Below are positions 10,701 to 22,803 of a DNA stretch of 64,000 nt, piece after piece. The stretch comes from Mauremys mutica. Its lineage: Eukaryota; Chordata; Testudines; Geoemydidae. Numbering within the stretch: the stretch's first letter is position 1; the number at the start of each line of letters is the position of its first letter. The translations under genes and the position numbers were made by a program. The notes beneath the pieces were generated by a model. That model ran no database searches and was not told the origin of the DNA. It was given only the letters and a program-made list of their open reading frames with translations. Location of the stretch: NCBI RefSeq assembly GCF_020497125.1, contig NC_059087.1:16525925-16589924 (forward strand), written 5' to 3'.

Positions 10701-12604
10701 AAACTACAGTTGCCAGCATTAGATGAATTCCAAAAATAGTATCTAATTTAAAAAAATCTAAGTAGATTTCTTTCTTAAATAGACTCTATATGTCTTCATT
10801 TAGATGATGCAACATTTCATAATTAGCTTTTTCCTTCCTTCCTCCAGCTTTAAAGGGTAGTGATTTCCTTTCAATTACTGCTTCCTATTATTTGAATGGC
10901 AAAGGTGTGGCTACTAAATTGGTGTCTTCCCTTTAAAAATTTCATGATTATTAATGCAAATTTGTGGTTATTAACGAGGAATAGCTTCTAACTGTAGACA
11001 TGTGGTGGTGTTCTTAAAGGCACAGAGACCTTGTATACTAAACTAATTTCATTTAAATATACTTACCATGGTAATGAGAGCCTGCTGTAAACTTCAGCCT
11101 GCCACAATCTGTTCTGAATCTGCATCCAGCAGTCCAGAGTTCCGCTGTTTAAGATGGAGCCTGACTTTTAAACTCTGCTGCCATACCCACATCCTTATAT
11201 GATAATGAGAGCCACTCCACACAATAGGATATGGTAGCTGGAGGCCATTATCAATGGGTAGAGGGAAAATATGGGATGCTGTATCCCTGTCTCTTGAGGA
11301 GTTGGTAGAGCAAGGCCAGATTGAACCTATTTTCAGATGACTGAATTTCTGTCACAAGTGAGAGCAAGCAAATATGATTGGCATTGGAAGGCAGATTAAA
11401 GAGAGAACCTCCAAAAATTCATTGTCCCAGGCATGAGCAGTGAGGTTTCTCTACCTTTGCCTAGTAAGGAGTGGCCCAAACTTGTTGACTTTAATGGGAA
11501 TTCTGTAAGGATCAGGCCCTCTCCGTGTCAAGATCAGGCATTTAACAAGTTTCTGCTGATTTCATAACTTTGATATACACAGTGTGAACCTTACTGATGT
11601 CCTCATTCCAGATTAATTATCTTTACAAAGACCTCTGTCTAATTTATAATTATCATTAACCATCGTTATTTCTTAGTGCAGATTTGTAACATTGCATATG
11701 AAGATTACTCTTAATAGCTGACAAATCTAACTCGAACAGGTTGTTAAACTACTTTTGGCAGGGAAGCGGGAAGTTATAGTATCTATAATTGAAGGTGTTT
11801 CATCCTTTCTGTTATGTATATTTAAGGGTTCCTCTTCTAGAGCTCCTGTCTTATGTTATAAAGTGTTCTCATGAGCTGTCTGAATGATTCCAACTACAGT
11901 GAATTTTCATGTGAGTGGTTCTTGGAATTGCCTAAACAGTGAATAAAGTACTTTATACTACTCAGAAGAGGCAGGCATAGGAGCCGTTTGACATATGTTA
12001 CAAAGTACCAGCCCAGAGGAGGGGACTTGGAGTACAGTGATGAGGAAGGCATGTCTCCTGTCAGTCCCCGCTAGCATAGACGAGCCATCTACGGCCCTAT
12101 TCCAGAGCAGAGTGAAGTATGTTGGCCTACTGAGTGGCACAGAGTAGAAAGCAGTTCTCTGGCCTTCAACCTTGAGTGCAGTGAAGAGAAGGATTCCTTC
12201 TCAAACAAAAACTTGCCTCCTCCCTCCATCAGTTCCATTGAACAGGTGGCCCAGTCCCTGCTCAAGGCTTCGTCTCTTTGGGAAAAATCAAGACTGTTTA
12301 GCCAATCTGAGGGATTGAAACAGTTCTAGGTGCTTTATCATATAATCTGTAACCCCATATTAAAGAACTGTAATCTGACTGTAAACTATTGCTAAAATGT
12401 GGAGGGAAAATACCTCAGTCTAGGAGCATTTTTCTATAAATAAAAATTCAGAAAAACTCAGCTTGGCTAGTTATAGGGCCCAGGGGTACATTTTTAGTGA
12501 TATATATAGTCATTTATCTGCATCACTCCTGTTAACAGTGTGACAATTTGAAAGTTGAATCTGTGTGCGCCATGCTGAAAAGGTCTCCAACAAGTCCTTT
12601 TTAT
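7746..12604. other. No supported gene; unique-looking AT-rich DNA
   Basis: About 4.9 kb with only short, motif-free open frames on both strands and no clear terminal repeat structure. A few segments (about 8390-8460, 11480-11530) hint at very old repeats, but nothing can be defended. It may be intronic or intergenic. Confidence 0.5.
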
Positions 12605-14948
12605 AAGTGGAGAAAGCAATGAGAGGACAGGCTATTTTAGATTTGGTTCTGACAAAGAGGGAGGAACTAGTAGAGAATCTGAAGGTGGAGGAGAGGGCAG
12701 CTTGGGTGAAAGTGGTCATGATTCTAAGGAATGGTAGAAGGGAAAACAGCAGAATAAAGACAGTGGACTTCAAGACGGCAAACTTGAGCAAACCCATAGG
12801 ATTGGTAGGTAAGATCCCATGGGAAGCAAGACTAAGGGGCAAAAGAGTTCAGGAGAGTGGGGGATTTTTTAAAGCGACATTATTAAGGGCACAAGAGCAA
12901 ACTATACCAAAGCGTAGGAAAGATTAGTAGTATTGTAAGAGGCCACCCTTGCTTAACCAGAAGATCTTCAACAACCTGAAACTCAAAAAAGAGGAGAAGT
13001 GGAAACTAGGTCAAATTATGAAGGATGAATGTAAAAGACCACACAAGTATGTAGGGACAAAATTAGAAAGGCCAAGGCACAAAACAAGGTTAAACAAGTT
13101 AGGGATATAAGGGATAACAAGAAAACATTTTTAAATACATGAGAAGCAAGAAGACTAGGGGCAAGGTAAGCCCATTACTAAGTGAGAAAGGAAAGACAGA
13201 AAATGCAGCAATCGCCAAAGTGTTATGTGCTTTTTTTGTTTCAGTTTTTTCCCAAAAAGGTTAGCAGTGATTGGATGACTAATATAGTTAACATCACTGT
13301 AAATGGGGTAGGATCTGAGGCTAAAATAGGGGAAGAACAAGTAAAGAATTAGACAAGTTAGAGGTCTTGAAGTTGGCAGGGCCTGATGAAATACATCCTA
13401 GAATATTTAAGGAACTGGCTGAAAAGATCTCTGAGCCATTAGTGAATACCATTGAGAACTTGTGGTAGAGAACCCACAGGACTGGAAAAGGGCAAGCATA
13501 GTATCTATCTATAAAAAGGGGAATAAAGACAACCTAGAGAATTACAGACCAGTAACTAGGCTTCAGTACCCAGAAAAATAATGTAGCAAATAATCAAACA
13601 ATTAATTTGTAAGCACCTAGAAGATAATAAGGTGATAAGTAAGAGTCAATGTGAGTTTGTCAAGAAAAATCATTCAAACCAACTTAATATCATAGAATAT
13701 CAGGGTTGGAAGGGACCTCAGGAGGTCATCTAGTCCAACCTGCTTTGACAGGTTAACAAACCTTGTGGATAAGGGGGAAGGAGTAGATGTCATATATCTT
13801 GACTTTAGAAAGGCTTTTGTTACTGTCTCACATGACCTCCTAAACAAACTAGAGAAATATAGCCTGGACAAACCTACTATAAGCTAGGTAAACAGCTGGC
13901 TGGAAAACTATAGTCAGACAGTAGTTATCTATGGTTCACAATTGAGCTGGAAGGACAAATCAAGTGTTCCAAGGTGTTCTGTTCTGGATCTGGTTCTATT
14001 CAATATCTTCATAAATGATTTGGATAATGGCACAGAGAGTACATTTATAAAGTCTGCAGATGATACTGAGCTGGGAAGGGTTGCAAGTGCTTAGGAGGAC
14101 AGGATTAGAATTCAAAGTGATCTTGACAAACTGGAGAAATGGTCTGAAGTAAATAAGATGAAAATCAACAAGGACAAATGCAAAGTACTACACCGAGGAA
14201 AGAATAATCAGTTGCACAAATACAAAGTGGGAAATGAGTGCCTAGGAAGCAGTACTGCAGAAAAGGATCTGAGAGCAGGGTGTCTAGTGGATCACAAACT
14301 AAATATGGCTCAGCGATGTAATACTGTTGTAAAAAAGATAATATAATACTGCTGCAAAAAAAAGTGAACATCATTCTGGAATGTATTAGCAGGAGTGTGA
14401 GAAGTACTTCTTCCACTCTACTCAGCACTGATAAGGCCTCAACTGGAGTACTCTGTCCAGTTCTGGGCACAACACTTCAGGACAGATGTGGACAAATTGG
14501 AGGAAGTCCAGAAGAGAGCCACAAAAATGATTGAAGGTCTAGAAGACATGACTTGTGAGGCAAGATTTAAAAAATGAGCTTGTTTAGCCTGGAGAAGAGA
14601 AGACTGAGGGGGGACAATCTTCAAGTACATAAAAGATTACTATAAAGAGTAGGAGGATAAATTGTTCTCCTTAACCACTGAGTATAGGACAAGAAGTAAT
14701 GGACTTAAATTGCAGCAAGGGAAATTTAGGTGAGATATTAGGAAAAACTTCCTAACTGTCAGGGTGGTTAAGCACTGGAACCATTAACTAGGGAGGTTGT
14801 AGAGTCTCTGTCATTGGAGGTTTTAAAGAACAGGTCAGACAAGCACCTGTTAGGAATGGTACAGATAATACTTAGTCCTGCTTCAGTGCAGGGGTCTTGA
14901 CTGGATGACCTGTCAAGGTCCTCTCAAGTCCTACATTTCTATGGTTTC
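12605..14948 (+). mobile_element. CR1-type LINE, ORF2 remnant and 3' end
   Basis: A plus-strand CR1 copy parallel to the one at 5088 and slightly better preserved. A 106-codon frame at 12607-12927 covers the region after the endonuclease ('[18 protein letters not shown]'). RT motif A reads 'VIYLDFRKAF' near 13785-13815, the catalytic box is 'SADDTELG' near 14054-14077, and 'MKINKDKCKVLH' follows at 14158. The 3' end at about 14900-14945 has the CR1 'ctggatgacc..aggtcct' signature and a TTTCTATGG end. Multiple stops and frameshifts inactivate it. A 50-bp piece of another CR1 in reverse lies inside at 13692-13742. Confidence 0.9.
13692..13742 (-). mobile_element. Very short CR1 3' tail nested in CR1
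   Basis: Read on the minus strand this is a CR1 3' end, 'ggactagatgacctcctgag..' to an ATTCTAT terminus. It sits inside the RT region of the plus-strand CR1, where other copies read from 'aatatc' straight to 'tttgacagg'. Length is about 50 bp. It is an extreme 5' truncation, possibly primed by shared 'aatatc' microhomology. Confidence 0.75.
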
Positions 14949-15820
14949 TCTTATACAGGAGACACTAGTTCTGGACTCCTGTCATGCCTATGTAATAGAT
15001 TGACTTAAATATTAAAATGTGGCAAGCAGTCTGTCCATAATAATGTAAGATTGGTTTTGGTACTGTTTTAAAATTTAAAATCGGAGGCACAGTAAATGTT
15101 GAAAAATGACTGGCATTAATGCCAGCAGTTTTCCAAAGAAATTATAAAAAAATTATTTTGAGCCTAGACACGTTTACCCTCTGGACTGAAATAGATTCCT
15201 TGGCATCTTTCCCATCAATTTGATAAATAACAGATTTTTAAAAAATTATGGTAATTTTATATTTAGACACACTTCATAAGCATTTGTATCCACTGGGCAA
15301 ATGACACACGTATTATTTAACAGCCAAAAAAATCCATGTCTTTACCAGAGAAGACAGAGCATAATATGAATTCCATGCTCTTTATTAATGAGTTTGCACT
15401 TAAATAGCATCTCTAATTTAGGGATCTCAAAGCTTTTCAAAAGTGGGTAAATCTGATTATTCCTATAATACAGATAAAAATAGTGTTCTACAGAGTTGGT
15501 ATTCTACCCATTGACCAACAAAAAAGGAAGCAGAGCAGGGAGGGAATCCTTGGCAATTAAAAACTTTTATCTTAACAAAGAGAAGGTTAAGGGGTGACTG
15601 GATCACAGGCTGTAAGTAGCTTCATGAAGAACAAATATTTGATAATGAGCTCTTCAGTCTATCAGAGAAAGGTATAATATGATCCAATGGCTAGAAGTTG
15701 AAGCTAAACAAATTCAGACTGGAAATAAGGTGTACATTTTTATTAGTGAGGGTAATTAATCATTGAACAATTTACTGAGGGTCATGGTGGATTATTATTT
15801 TTAAATCAAGATTGGTTATT
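14949..15820. other. No recognisable feature
   Basis: AT-rich DNA without a supported gene, RNA or repeat terminus. Confidence 0.5.
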
Positions 15821-15824
15821 TTTC

Positions 15825-15937
15825 TAAAAGAAATGGTCTAGGAGTCATTTTGGGGAAGTTCTATGGTCTGCGTTGTACAGGAGGTCGAACTAGATGATCA
15901 CAATGGTCCCTTTTGGCCTTGGAATCTATTAATGTAT
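15825..15937 (+). mobile_element. CR1 3' end fragment
   Basis: The sequence 'gtacaggaggtcgaact', 'agatgatcacaatggtccc' and 'ttttggccttggaatctat' is the characteristic 3' end of a CR1 subfamily, on the plus strand. Only the tail is present, so it is a strongly 5'-truncated insertion. Confidence 0.75.
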
Positions 15938-18900
15938 ATTTAAAAAAGCTATTTCTATAAGAATTTTGAAAAACTCATGTAAACATTCTGTTGATCTTCT
16001 TGTAGATCCTATTTTTGCTAAACCTAAATTCTGAGCCAGATTTGCTTTAACTTTGAATTTCCTAACACTTCTTGGTTTTAACTTTTTTTCTAATGCCAAT
16101 AAGGCAGCCTCCAAATAAGCCATTGGCTTGCAATATTACTTTTGAATTGTTTGGACTCTGTAGTGGAAAATCAGTGACTGTGCCATCACGTGCTAGCACC
16201 CTAGTTGTAATACAAGAGGGTAAAAACAGACAACATTGTATCTGTAAGGTTATTGTAAACAGTGTGGGACTATGTGAATGTGCACATCTAGCCTGAAATT
16301 CTATGAAGTGAGGCTGATATGCAAGAGTAGGGTAACAGTGATATTTAGAAGGCAAGATGGGACACTTTCCTTTGGTAAAGAATAGCTGCACCTCAGAGTG
16401 GGTTTCATGTCTGCGGTGGCTGTGATCCCTCTATATACAGGGCTTGATTCTAGGCTGTGGTCCCTGGTGGTGGGAAGTAAGCTCATAGCCTGGTTCAGTG
16501 ACTCAAGTCAACCAGATATCACTCTGCCAGCAGGCCAGCTGTTGGTGAGTAAGGCACAAGGCCAGGGAATCCAGTGAATTCCCAGGCAGCCTGCTGGTGG
16601 TCCTCCTATGGTGCTCCAGCCATCTCTGTGGTGGAGGACTTCCTGCGCTCCTCCTGTGGGAGGGAGAATCCTTCCTTGGGTTCAACTGCTCCAGTGCTCA
16701 TGAGGCTGTAAGGCTTTTGGAAATCATTCATTTTGTATAATGTGCCTATCCTAAATATAGTATAATATATGATATATTGCACAGTAATATAGTATTTTTA
16801 GTACTGACATGGAATAGTCATTAAATGGGCAATTTTTTCAACATGACTATAGAAAATACCTTCAAGCCAAATTTAATATGGACATTTGTGAAAATGAGCC
16901 TGTAAGACTGAACGTAAAGGAATGAACACATACCAAATTGTTCTGATGAACAGAAATTACCTTCTGAAGTAATGTGAACTTGGGATGACTTTTTACTCTT
17001 TGTGTAATGAAGGGGAAATGGTTCATTTCTGCTCTTTTAACAGATGCTGCTTTTGAATTGTAAAAAGAAAGGGCGAAAAACACAGATAATGATTTCCAGT
17101 GAAGCCCAATTTGTTAAAAGGCACAATTAAGCTTTGAGATAAATGATTTAGCTTTTAAAACAGTGAGAGTAAAAGAATTAAACTCTATTCATAACCACTG
17201 CCTGTAGGGCAGCTTTTTGGCTTCCTTAAAATAAAGCATTGTGCATTCCAAAATTCTATTTCATGATTGTATTCTGTATCTCTTAAACTGTATATTTGCA
17301 GTGACAGCTATTTTGCATCCATTTTAGGGCAGGTTATCTTATTTGAGCCAATGGGAAAAATTTCTTCTCCTGAGAAGTTAAGCATGTTGCTATAGCTACT
17401 GAGCTTGTGGCTCTGGTAGGATTTTTTTTAACCAATTTCCTAACGTAATTGTTAAATAAGGCTATTATTGCCTGTAATGTTCTGGTACTGAGGCTGCTTG
17501 GAAGATGTATTTTTTTCTTCCTGCTAACATAGGAAAATATGCATATATGCCACTTGTGTGTGAATATATACAGGCATCAAATGCAAAGAGTAGATGCACA
17601 GCAAACATTCCTTCTTAACCTGTGTTTATATGAGAGAGCTCTCCTAATTTTCTACCTGTTTTAGTTTGTGGACAAAACTCTATTCTGAGCTTTAGGATAA
17701 TAAATTACAATAAATGATACTATAAAAGGTGACATCTATATGCACCATATGTTGAAACTGTGCTGTTGAAAATAGCCTCTCATGTATAAATGTCTGTACT
17801 ATAAGTAAAATAGATGCACCAGTAAAAGGGTTACTACCAAATATGAATTGCACACTTTTATGTACATATTTAAAATGGTCCTGTGCACTTTGAAAACAAG
17901 TCTCCTAGTCAACTGAGCATCTCCTAATTTAGAAAGACTTCTTCTCATCCTTAGTCTTACCTGTAGCAGTTTCCACATTTTTTCTTGAGTCTCCATCTGC
18001 AGTGGTCCCAATGATGTGCCTTCTGCAGTAGCATCCCAGCTGTGTTAGCAAATCCCTACTTTCTAAAAGACTTTGCTGATGTGGGTTGTGGGTATGAAAC
18101 CCGTGTTCATTGTGGAAAGAGGCTTACTGATGCAAATAGGCCCACTGATTTAGGAAATACTCATTGGACTACAAAGCTGTCATCCAAATGTGTGTTCATG
18201 GCCACTTCAAATGTTTACATAAAAATGTGGTATTTGTATTTAGCAGAAATTACTTTATTAATGCATAGAACTTGAGTTGCTGTACAGAATTTTGTTCACA
18301 GATTTCATTGGTAGTATTCACGTAGGTGCTCAAGGTGAGTGTGGTTGTCATGGTTGATATACTATGTCCTGTAAGGCAACATGGCATCTCTTTGTTTAAC
18401 AGGTCATGGTGGAACTCCTAGTTGGAAATGGAAATGGAAGCCTGGGAGCGAACTTCTGTGGCAAGAACAGAGTGGCAGATGTCAACTGTTAATAGCTTTC
18501 TCTCAGGCAGCTGTAATCTGGGGTGAAGGGAGATGCGATAGCTGGAAAGACAAGATTTGTGGTTGTAAACCTATATTGAAAGGTATTTAGGTGACTAAAG
18601 ACATAGACAGGCACCTGGAGGGATTTTTAAAAGTGCCTAAGTGAGTTAGGTGCCCAACCTGCTTAGATGCTTTTGAAAAATCTCACAAGGTACCTGTCTG
18701 TCTCTTTAAGCACCTAAATCCTTTTGTAAATCTGGCCCCTTCTCAAATGCTGCTAAAGTCTCTAACAGTAATCCCGTGGTGACTTTCACAGCAGTGGCAT
18801 TGTCTGTTATTTTCTGGACCTAAGTGGCTGGGATAACAGAATATGTTGCTGTTGTGCCCCTTGGGAAGGTGTAAATTTATTCTTTATACAAGTTTTATTC

Positions 18901-19040
18901 AGGTCAGATTAACATGTCATGTAGACAGCAAGAGCTGTGTTACTGATTGATTTTATTTGGGAGCTCATAACTTTGTGATCTGCAACCCTCCAATTTCAGA
19001 CTGCAAACTATCAGGCAATCAGGGCCAATTGTGACTTCAT
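15938..19040. other. No supported gene; possible old repeat near 18595-18740
   Basis: Mostly unique-looking DNA. Around 18595-18740 the text is partly self-complementary ('taggtgcccaacctgc', 'gcacctaaatcc'), as in an old repeat, but no boundaries or TSD can be fixed. The open frames here are short and have no recognisable motifs. Confidence 0.45.
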
Positions 19041-19053
19041 GAATAACAACAAG

Positions 19054-19495
19054 CATGCAACCTTTATTAAACATCTTTCACAGGAGCATAGAGAGCACTT
19101 CCAGGCCATCGTTAAGAGGGTCAGTTATTAGTCAGAGCCTCTCTCCAGACATCCCTAGATGCCACGGACACTGCCACTAGATCCATCTCTACAGTGGTGG
19201 CTCCAACTGTTGGGGTTCCTGAGAGAGGAACAGAACACTCCTGAAGACCTCCCGTTTGACAGTCAGAACCTCTTCTTGGGGACTGTGGACAGGTAGTCCT
19301 GCCATGCCAAAACACTTCAGGGCCACGTTGAGGTCTCCGGATATATACTATTCTATGAACAGGAGGAGATTTAGCAGGTCTCAAACTGTGCAGAAATTGC
19401 ACCCAGCCCGGATACCTGGATTTAATAGAACCATTGAACCCTCTAGAGACAGACATTCTAGAGAAAAAGAGCTTCTCACCTTTCTTCAATAAGTA
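19054..19495 (+). pseudogene. DIRS-type retroelement ORF1 (gag-like) remnant
   Basis: On the plus strand, in shifting frames, the text reads 'HFQAIVKRV' (about 19100-19125), 'VRASLQTSLDATDTATRSIS' (about 19132-19190), then after a frameshift 'WLQLLGFLREE', 'EDLPFDSQNLF' (about 19240-19275) and 'FRATLRSPDIY' (about 19315-19350). These blocks, in this order, match the ORF1 product of DIRS retroelements that I recognise from turtle and amphibian repeats; its exact role is structural and not well defined. At least two frameshifts and several stops make it a pseudogene. A tyrosine recombinase from the same class of element lies just downstream on the opposite strand. Confidence 0.6.
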
Positions 19496-19711
19496 CCCAG
19501 TCATCATTGAAAACAGCAATTTTGCCACATTGGTCGAGGGCTCAACTCCTCTCTCACCTCTACTTTGCAAGCTGAAAACTTTCATCCACCTTTCCACTTT
19601 TGGAGATTCTTTCCCATTTCCAGGAGGCCTTGTGTGGAGGTTATGACATTGGGCTACACCATCCACTTTGTCCCTCTCTCTCTTCCTCCCACCGCCCTTC
19701 CCCATCCCTCT

Positions 19712-20926
19712 TCAGGCCCATGTAGCAGCTCTGCATATCTCAGATACTGGAATGTTTCTGAGTAGAGCTGTGGAAATTGCCTGTGATCTGGTAGTGTGTG
19801 CTATTATCCTTTGGGGAGGTAAAGCACAAGCTGTGTCATAGAAGCAGTAATTCTATCCAGGGATCCACCCTGAAAGCCTCTGTGAACAGGGCCGGTGCAA
19901 CCATTTAGGCGACCTAGGAGGTTGGCTAGGGCGCTAGGATTTGGGGGGGCGCCATTTTCTTTGGCAGCGACCGCAGTGGCCGGATCTTCGGCCACCCCGG
20001 TCGCCGCTGGCGTTTAGGCGGAGGGAGCTGGGGCAGGGGAGCGCGGGGAGGGCCGCTGCAGCAAGTAAGGGGGGGGGGTGGCACGCAGGGGAACTCCCTG
20101 CCCCAGCTCACCTCTGCCCCGCCTCCTCCCCGAGCATGCCGTGGCTGCTTCAATTCTCCCGCCTCCCAGGCTTTGCGGCACCTAAGCTGATTGGTGCCGC
20201 AAGCCTGGGAGGCGGGAGAAGTGAAGCAGCGATGGCATGCTTGGGGAGGAGGAGGGGCAGGGGTGAGCTGCTTCACTTCGCCCACCTCCCAGGCTTGTGG
20301 CGCCAATCAGCTTAGGTGCCGCTAGCCTGGGAGGTGGGAGAAGTGAAGCAGTGATGGCGTGCTCGGGGTGCTCGTGCACGGAGCAGGGGTGAGCTGGGGC
20401 GGGGGGGTGCCTCAGGGTGGGGAGCTGCTGCAAGGGGGGCGCTTCAGGGTAGAGGAGGGGGAGCTGCTGCGGGGGGAGGGCTCAGGGCGGGAGTGCGGGG
20501 GGGGGAGAGGGCACAAGGTGGAAGTTTCGCATACGGCGCGAAACATCCTTGCACCAGCCCTGTCTGTGAAGAAATCATGGACTCCCTGGATCTTTCAGCA
20601 ATGGAGACCAACAGTCTAGGTGATTTCCAAAATTGCTTGGTCCTAACCAGATAAAAGGTCAATGCCCATTTAGCATCTAATATATGAAAGGAAGTCTCAT
20701 GCTGAGATTTATGTGATTTAGGGAAAAATACCAGTAGATGAATAGACTGGTTAAGATGGAAATCTGACAGCACTTTGGGTAAGAATTTTGGGTGCAGCCA
20801 TAAGGAGCCTTTGTTCTTGAACAATGGGGGGTGTATGTCTGACATCAAGGCCCCAACCTCCTCAGCCCTGTGGGCTGACATAATAGCTACTAGAAAGACT
20901 AGAAAAGTAAATAAAGCAAGGAGCAG
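19712..20926 (-). pseudogene. DIRS tyrosine recombinase, inactive, split by a hAT
   Basis: On the minus strand the frame opens with 'FLVAIMSAHRAEEVGALMSD' (about 20926-20845), the usual DIRS recombinase stretch, with the box I arginine kept in 'SAHRAEE'. It continues through 'LHPKFLPKVLSDFHLNQSIH' and 'LVFFPK'. The coding text resumes beyond the hAT at 19887-20562 and reads 'AHTTRSQAISTALL' with the box II H-x-x-R motif, then 'EICRAATWA' and a stop at 19712-19714. DIRS elements integrate by tyrosine recombinase rather than by integrase. The catalytic tyrosine is not seen, since the frame stops first, and stops also occur in the joining region. The gene is broken by decay and by the insertion. 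Confidence 0.7.
19887..20562. mobile_element. hAT non-autonomous element, 676 bp, with two internal hairpins
   Basis: The ends are CAGGGCCGGTGCAA and TTGCACCAGCCCTG, with a perfect 8-bp duplication, TCTGTGAA, at 19879-19886 and 20563-20570. The GC-rich interior holds two large hairpins, about 20148-20226 and 20264-20352, each made of 'cctcccaggct' and 'agcctgggaggcgggag' arms around a short loop. The two hairpins are copies of each other. Open frames of 83-126 codons across it follow from composition. The element splits a DIRS recombinase pseudogene. Confidence 0.92.
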
Positions 20927-21555
20927 ATTACCATAGGTTTAAACACTACACTTTGGTCCACACTGTCCAATCTGAGGCAGCACCTGGTTCTGTTATACTG
21001 TTGTCAATCTTGGACTTGATTCCAAAGCTCCCTGTTCCATGTGGGGATGCTGCTTATTATTGGATTGAGGTTCACGTACTCAACAGATGGGTCTAACAAA
21101 TATTTATTAAGGCAAAACACTCAGCAAGTAGTGATCAATTATTTACAAGGAGGAAGCTTATTAAGATGATCTCACCACAGTTGCCTCCAGCACCCAACAA
21201 TACAGCTTCAACTTCCCTTTGTCACACAAACTTGTTTTTATAACTTTTTGTTAACTCTTTTTATATATGGATTAGCCTCTTGTTTCCATGTTAACGCTCC
21301 TCCCCCATTATTACAGATTTAGTGTTAATTCAAAGTATTTCTTTCTAGTTATTTAGTTACTGTATCTTTTCTTGTTCTCACAAACATGATTACTCTGCTA
21401 TTCTTATACATGTGCAATACTAAACATGATTATTGTGCAATTTCTTACATGTACACAGCTCTACTTATGCTTACACTGTTAAACATCAGAACAGACTCTT
21501 TTTAAAATCTACAGCAGGCTTCTGTCAGGCCTAAATATGCCTTCACTCCCAACAC
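20927..21555. other. Possible LTR-like DNA, unresolved
   Basis: AT-rich DNA. 'tgtggggatgc' near 21038 and 'cactcccaaca' near 21555 would give TG..CA ends, and 'aatatttatt' near 21090-21110 would be a reverse polyadenylation signal. I see no target duplication or partner, so this is only a suggestion of an LTR. Confidence 0.25.
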
Positions 21556-21557
21556 TT

Positions 21558-21905
21558 GGGAGTCACCTGAAGCGGAGCATCCATAGGGACACTACTTGAA
21601 GAATACAAAGAGGTGACTTACCTTGTGCAGAAACTTTTGTTCTTTGAGATGTGTGTCTCTGTGGGTGCTCCTCTTTCACCTCTGCTTTGAACTATTCTTT
21701 GTTGTACATTCAGATAAAGAAGGAACTGTGGGCAGTTAGCCTTTGCAGCCTTATATGCCCTCAGTGTGTGACATAAGGTTGCACAGAGCGCATGCACGGG
21801 CCAAAATGGATGCTGCTAATGGAAAATCTCCAATCAATGGCTTGAGAGAGACATATGCAGCTGAAGTGGAGTACCCTTAGGAACACACATCTCAAAGAAC
21901 CACGT
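21558..21905. mobile_element. Inverted-repeat-bounded repeat, family uncertain (possibly DIRS termini)
   Basis: The block 'ttctttgagatgtgtgt..ctgtgggtgctcc' at about 21638-21690 is inverted at 21862-21903 ('gaagtggagtacccttagg', 'aacacacatctcaaagaac'). A further partial copy in that same inverted orientation is at about 21560-21590 ('cctgaagcggagcatccat'). I know this motif as a very common turtle repeat. Linking it to the DIRS remnant 0.6 kb upstream is inference. No coding sequence is present. Confidence 0.45.
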
Positions 21906-21975
21906 GTGCAATTCCTTGCATTTTCTGTTGCAGCCTTAATCGTTTTTGACTATTAATATGATTTAATGCTATTGT

Positions 21976-22211
21976 GTTAGAACAAAACTGAGAAATAATG
22001 ATGATATAATGATGTATACCAGGGGACTGCCTGTGACTTTGTATCCTAGTGGCCAAATAGACTGCTTTCAACTTGCAGTACCCAAAATACTTTTCTGGTA
22101 AACAGATTTTCTGGTAGAACAATAGCATTCCTGACTTCTGTCTATAGTATTTGATTTGAAATCAATAATCCTGCAAATTATAAAAGGGTTTGCAACCTAA
22201 TCTTCATGTGT
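21976..22211 (+). repeat. 236-bp inverted repeat, left arm
   Basis: By base-by-base reading, this segment is the exact reverse complement of 26623-26858, with no mismatch that I can see. The arms are separated by about 4.4 kb. Neither arm is a repeat family that I recognise, and the DNA is AT-rich and non-coding. The flanking sequence diverges at once on both sides of each arm. Confidence 0.9.
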
Positions 22212-22803
22212 CACAAAATACTAGATTACCACTTTGTTCGCTGATGAATATTGTAATTTATGCAACCTATGCAGATGGGAAATAAGTCAATTTACCTGGG
22301 GGTTATGCTTACATTGTACATAAGTGTTTATGCCCATGTTAACTTTAGTTATACAAGCAACTTCCTATCAATTAAAATCTGAAACATTTCAGTTTAGATT
22401 AGTATTGAGAGATTCAGTTATGATCATTTTGATAAATTATATTCCCAATACCTTTAAAAATAATTTGAACGTTGTCATTTATGAGTAATAACTTAAGATG
22501 ATTATCTAGTAATTTTCAGAGTGACTTTGACCTGGACATTCTTGGCTTAAAAAATTCCAAGCTTTAAACATTGCTATAGGAATAGTTTTAACTACAGAGT
22601 TGAAGCAGCATCTAAAACAAAAGTATCTTAAATATATTAAATTCATACTTCGTTAGCTCCTGCCACGCTGTCTGAAGTGGCTCACAACTGTGAGTGCCTA
22701 CCTCAGGGCAGACACCCAAGCTGGTGATGTGTGACAGACACCAAGCTGTTGATGATGTGAACTCATGGATCATTTTACCATGGAGTCACAGACAGTCCCC
22801 TTA

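Noticed and set aside
19121..19705. 194-codon minus-strand frame
   Set aside because: The meaningful text is on the plus strand (DIRS ORF1-like blocks); the minus frame is its shadow.
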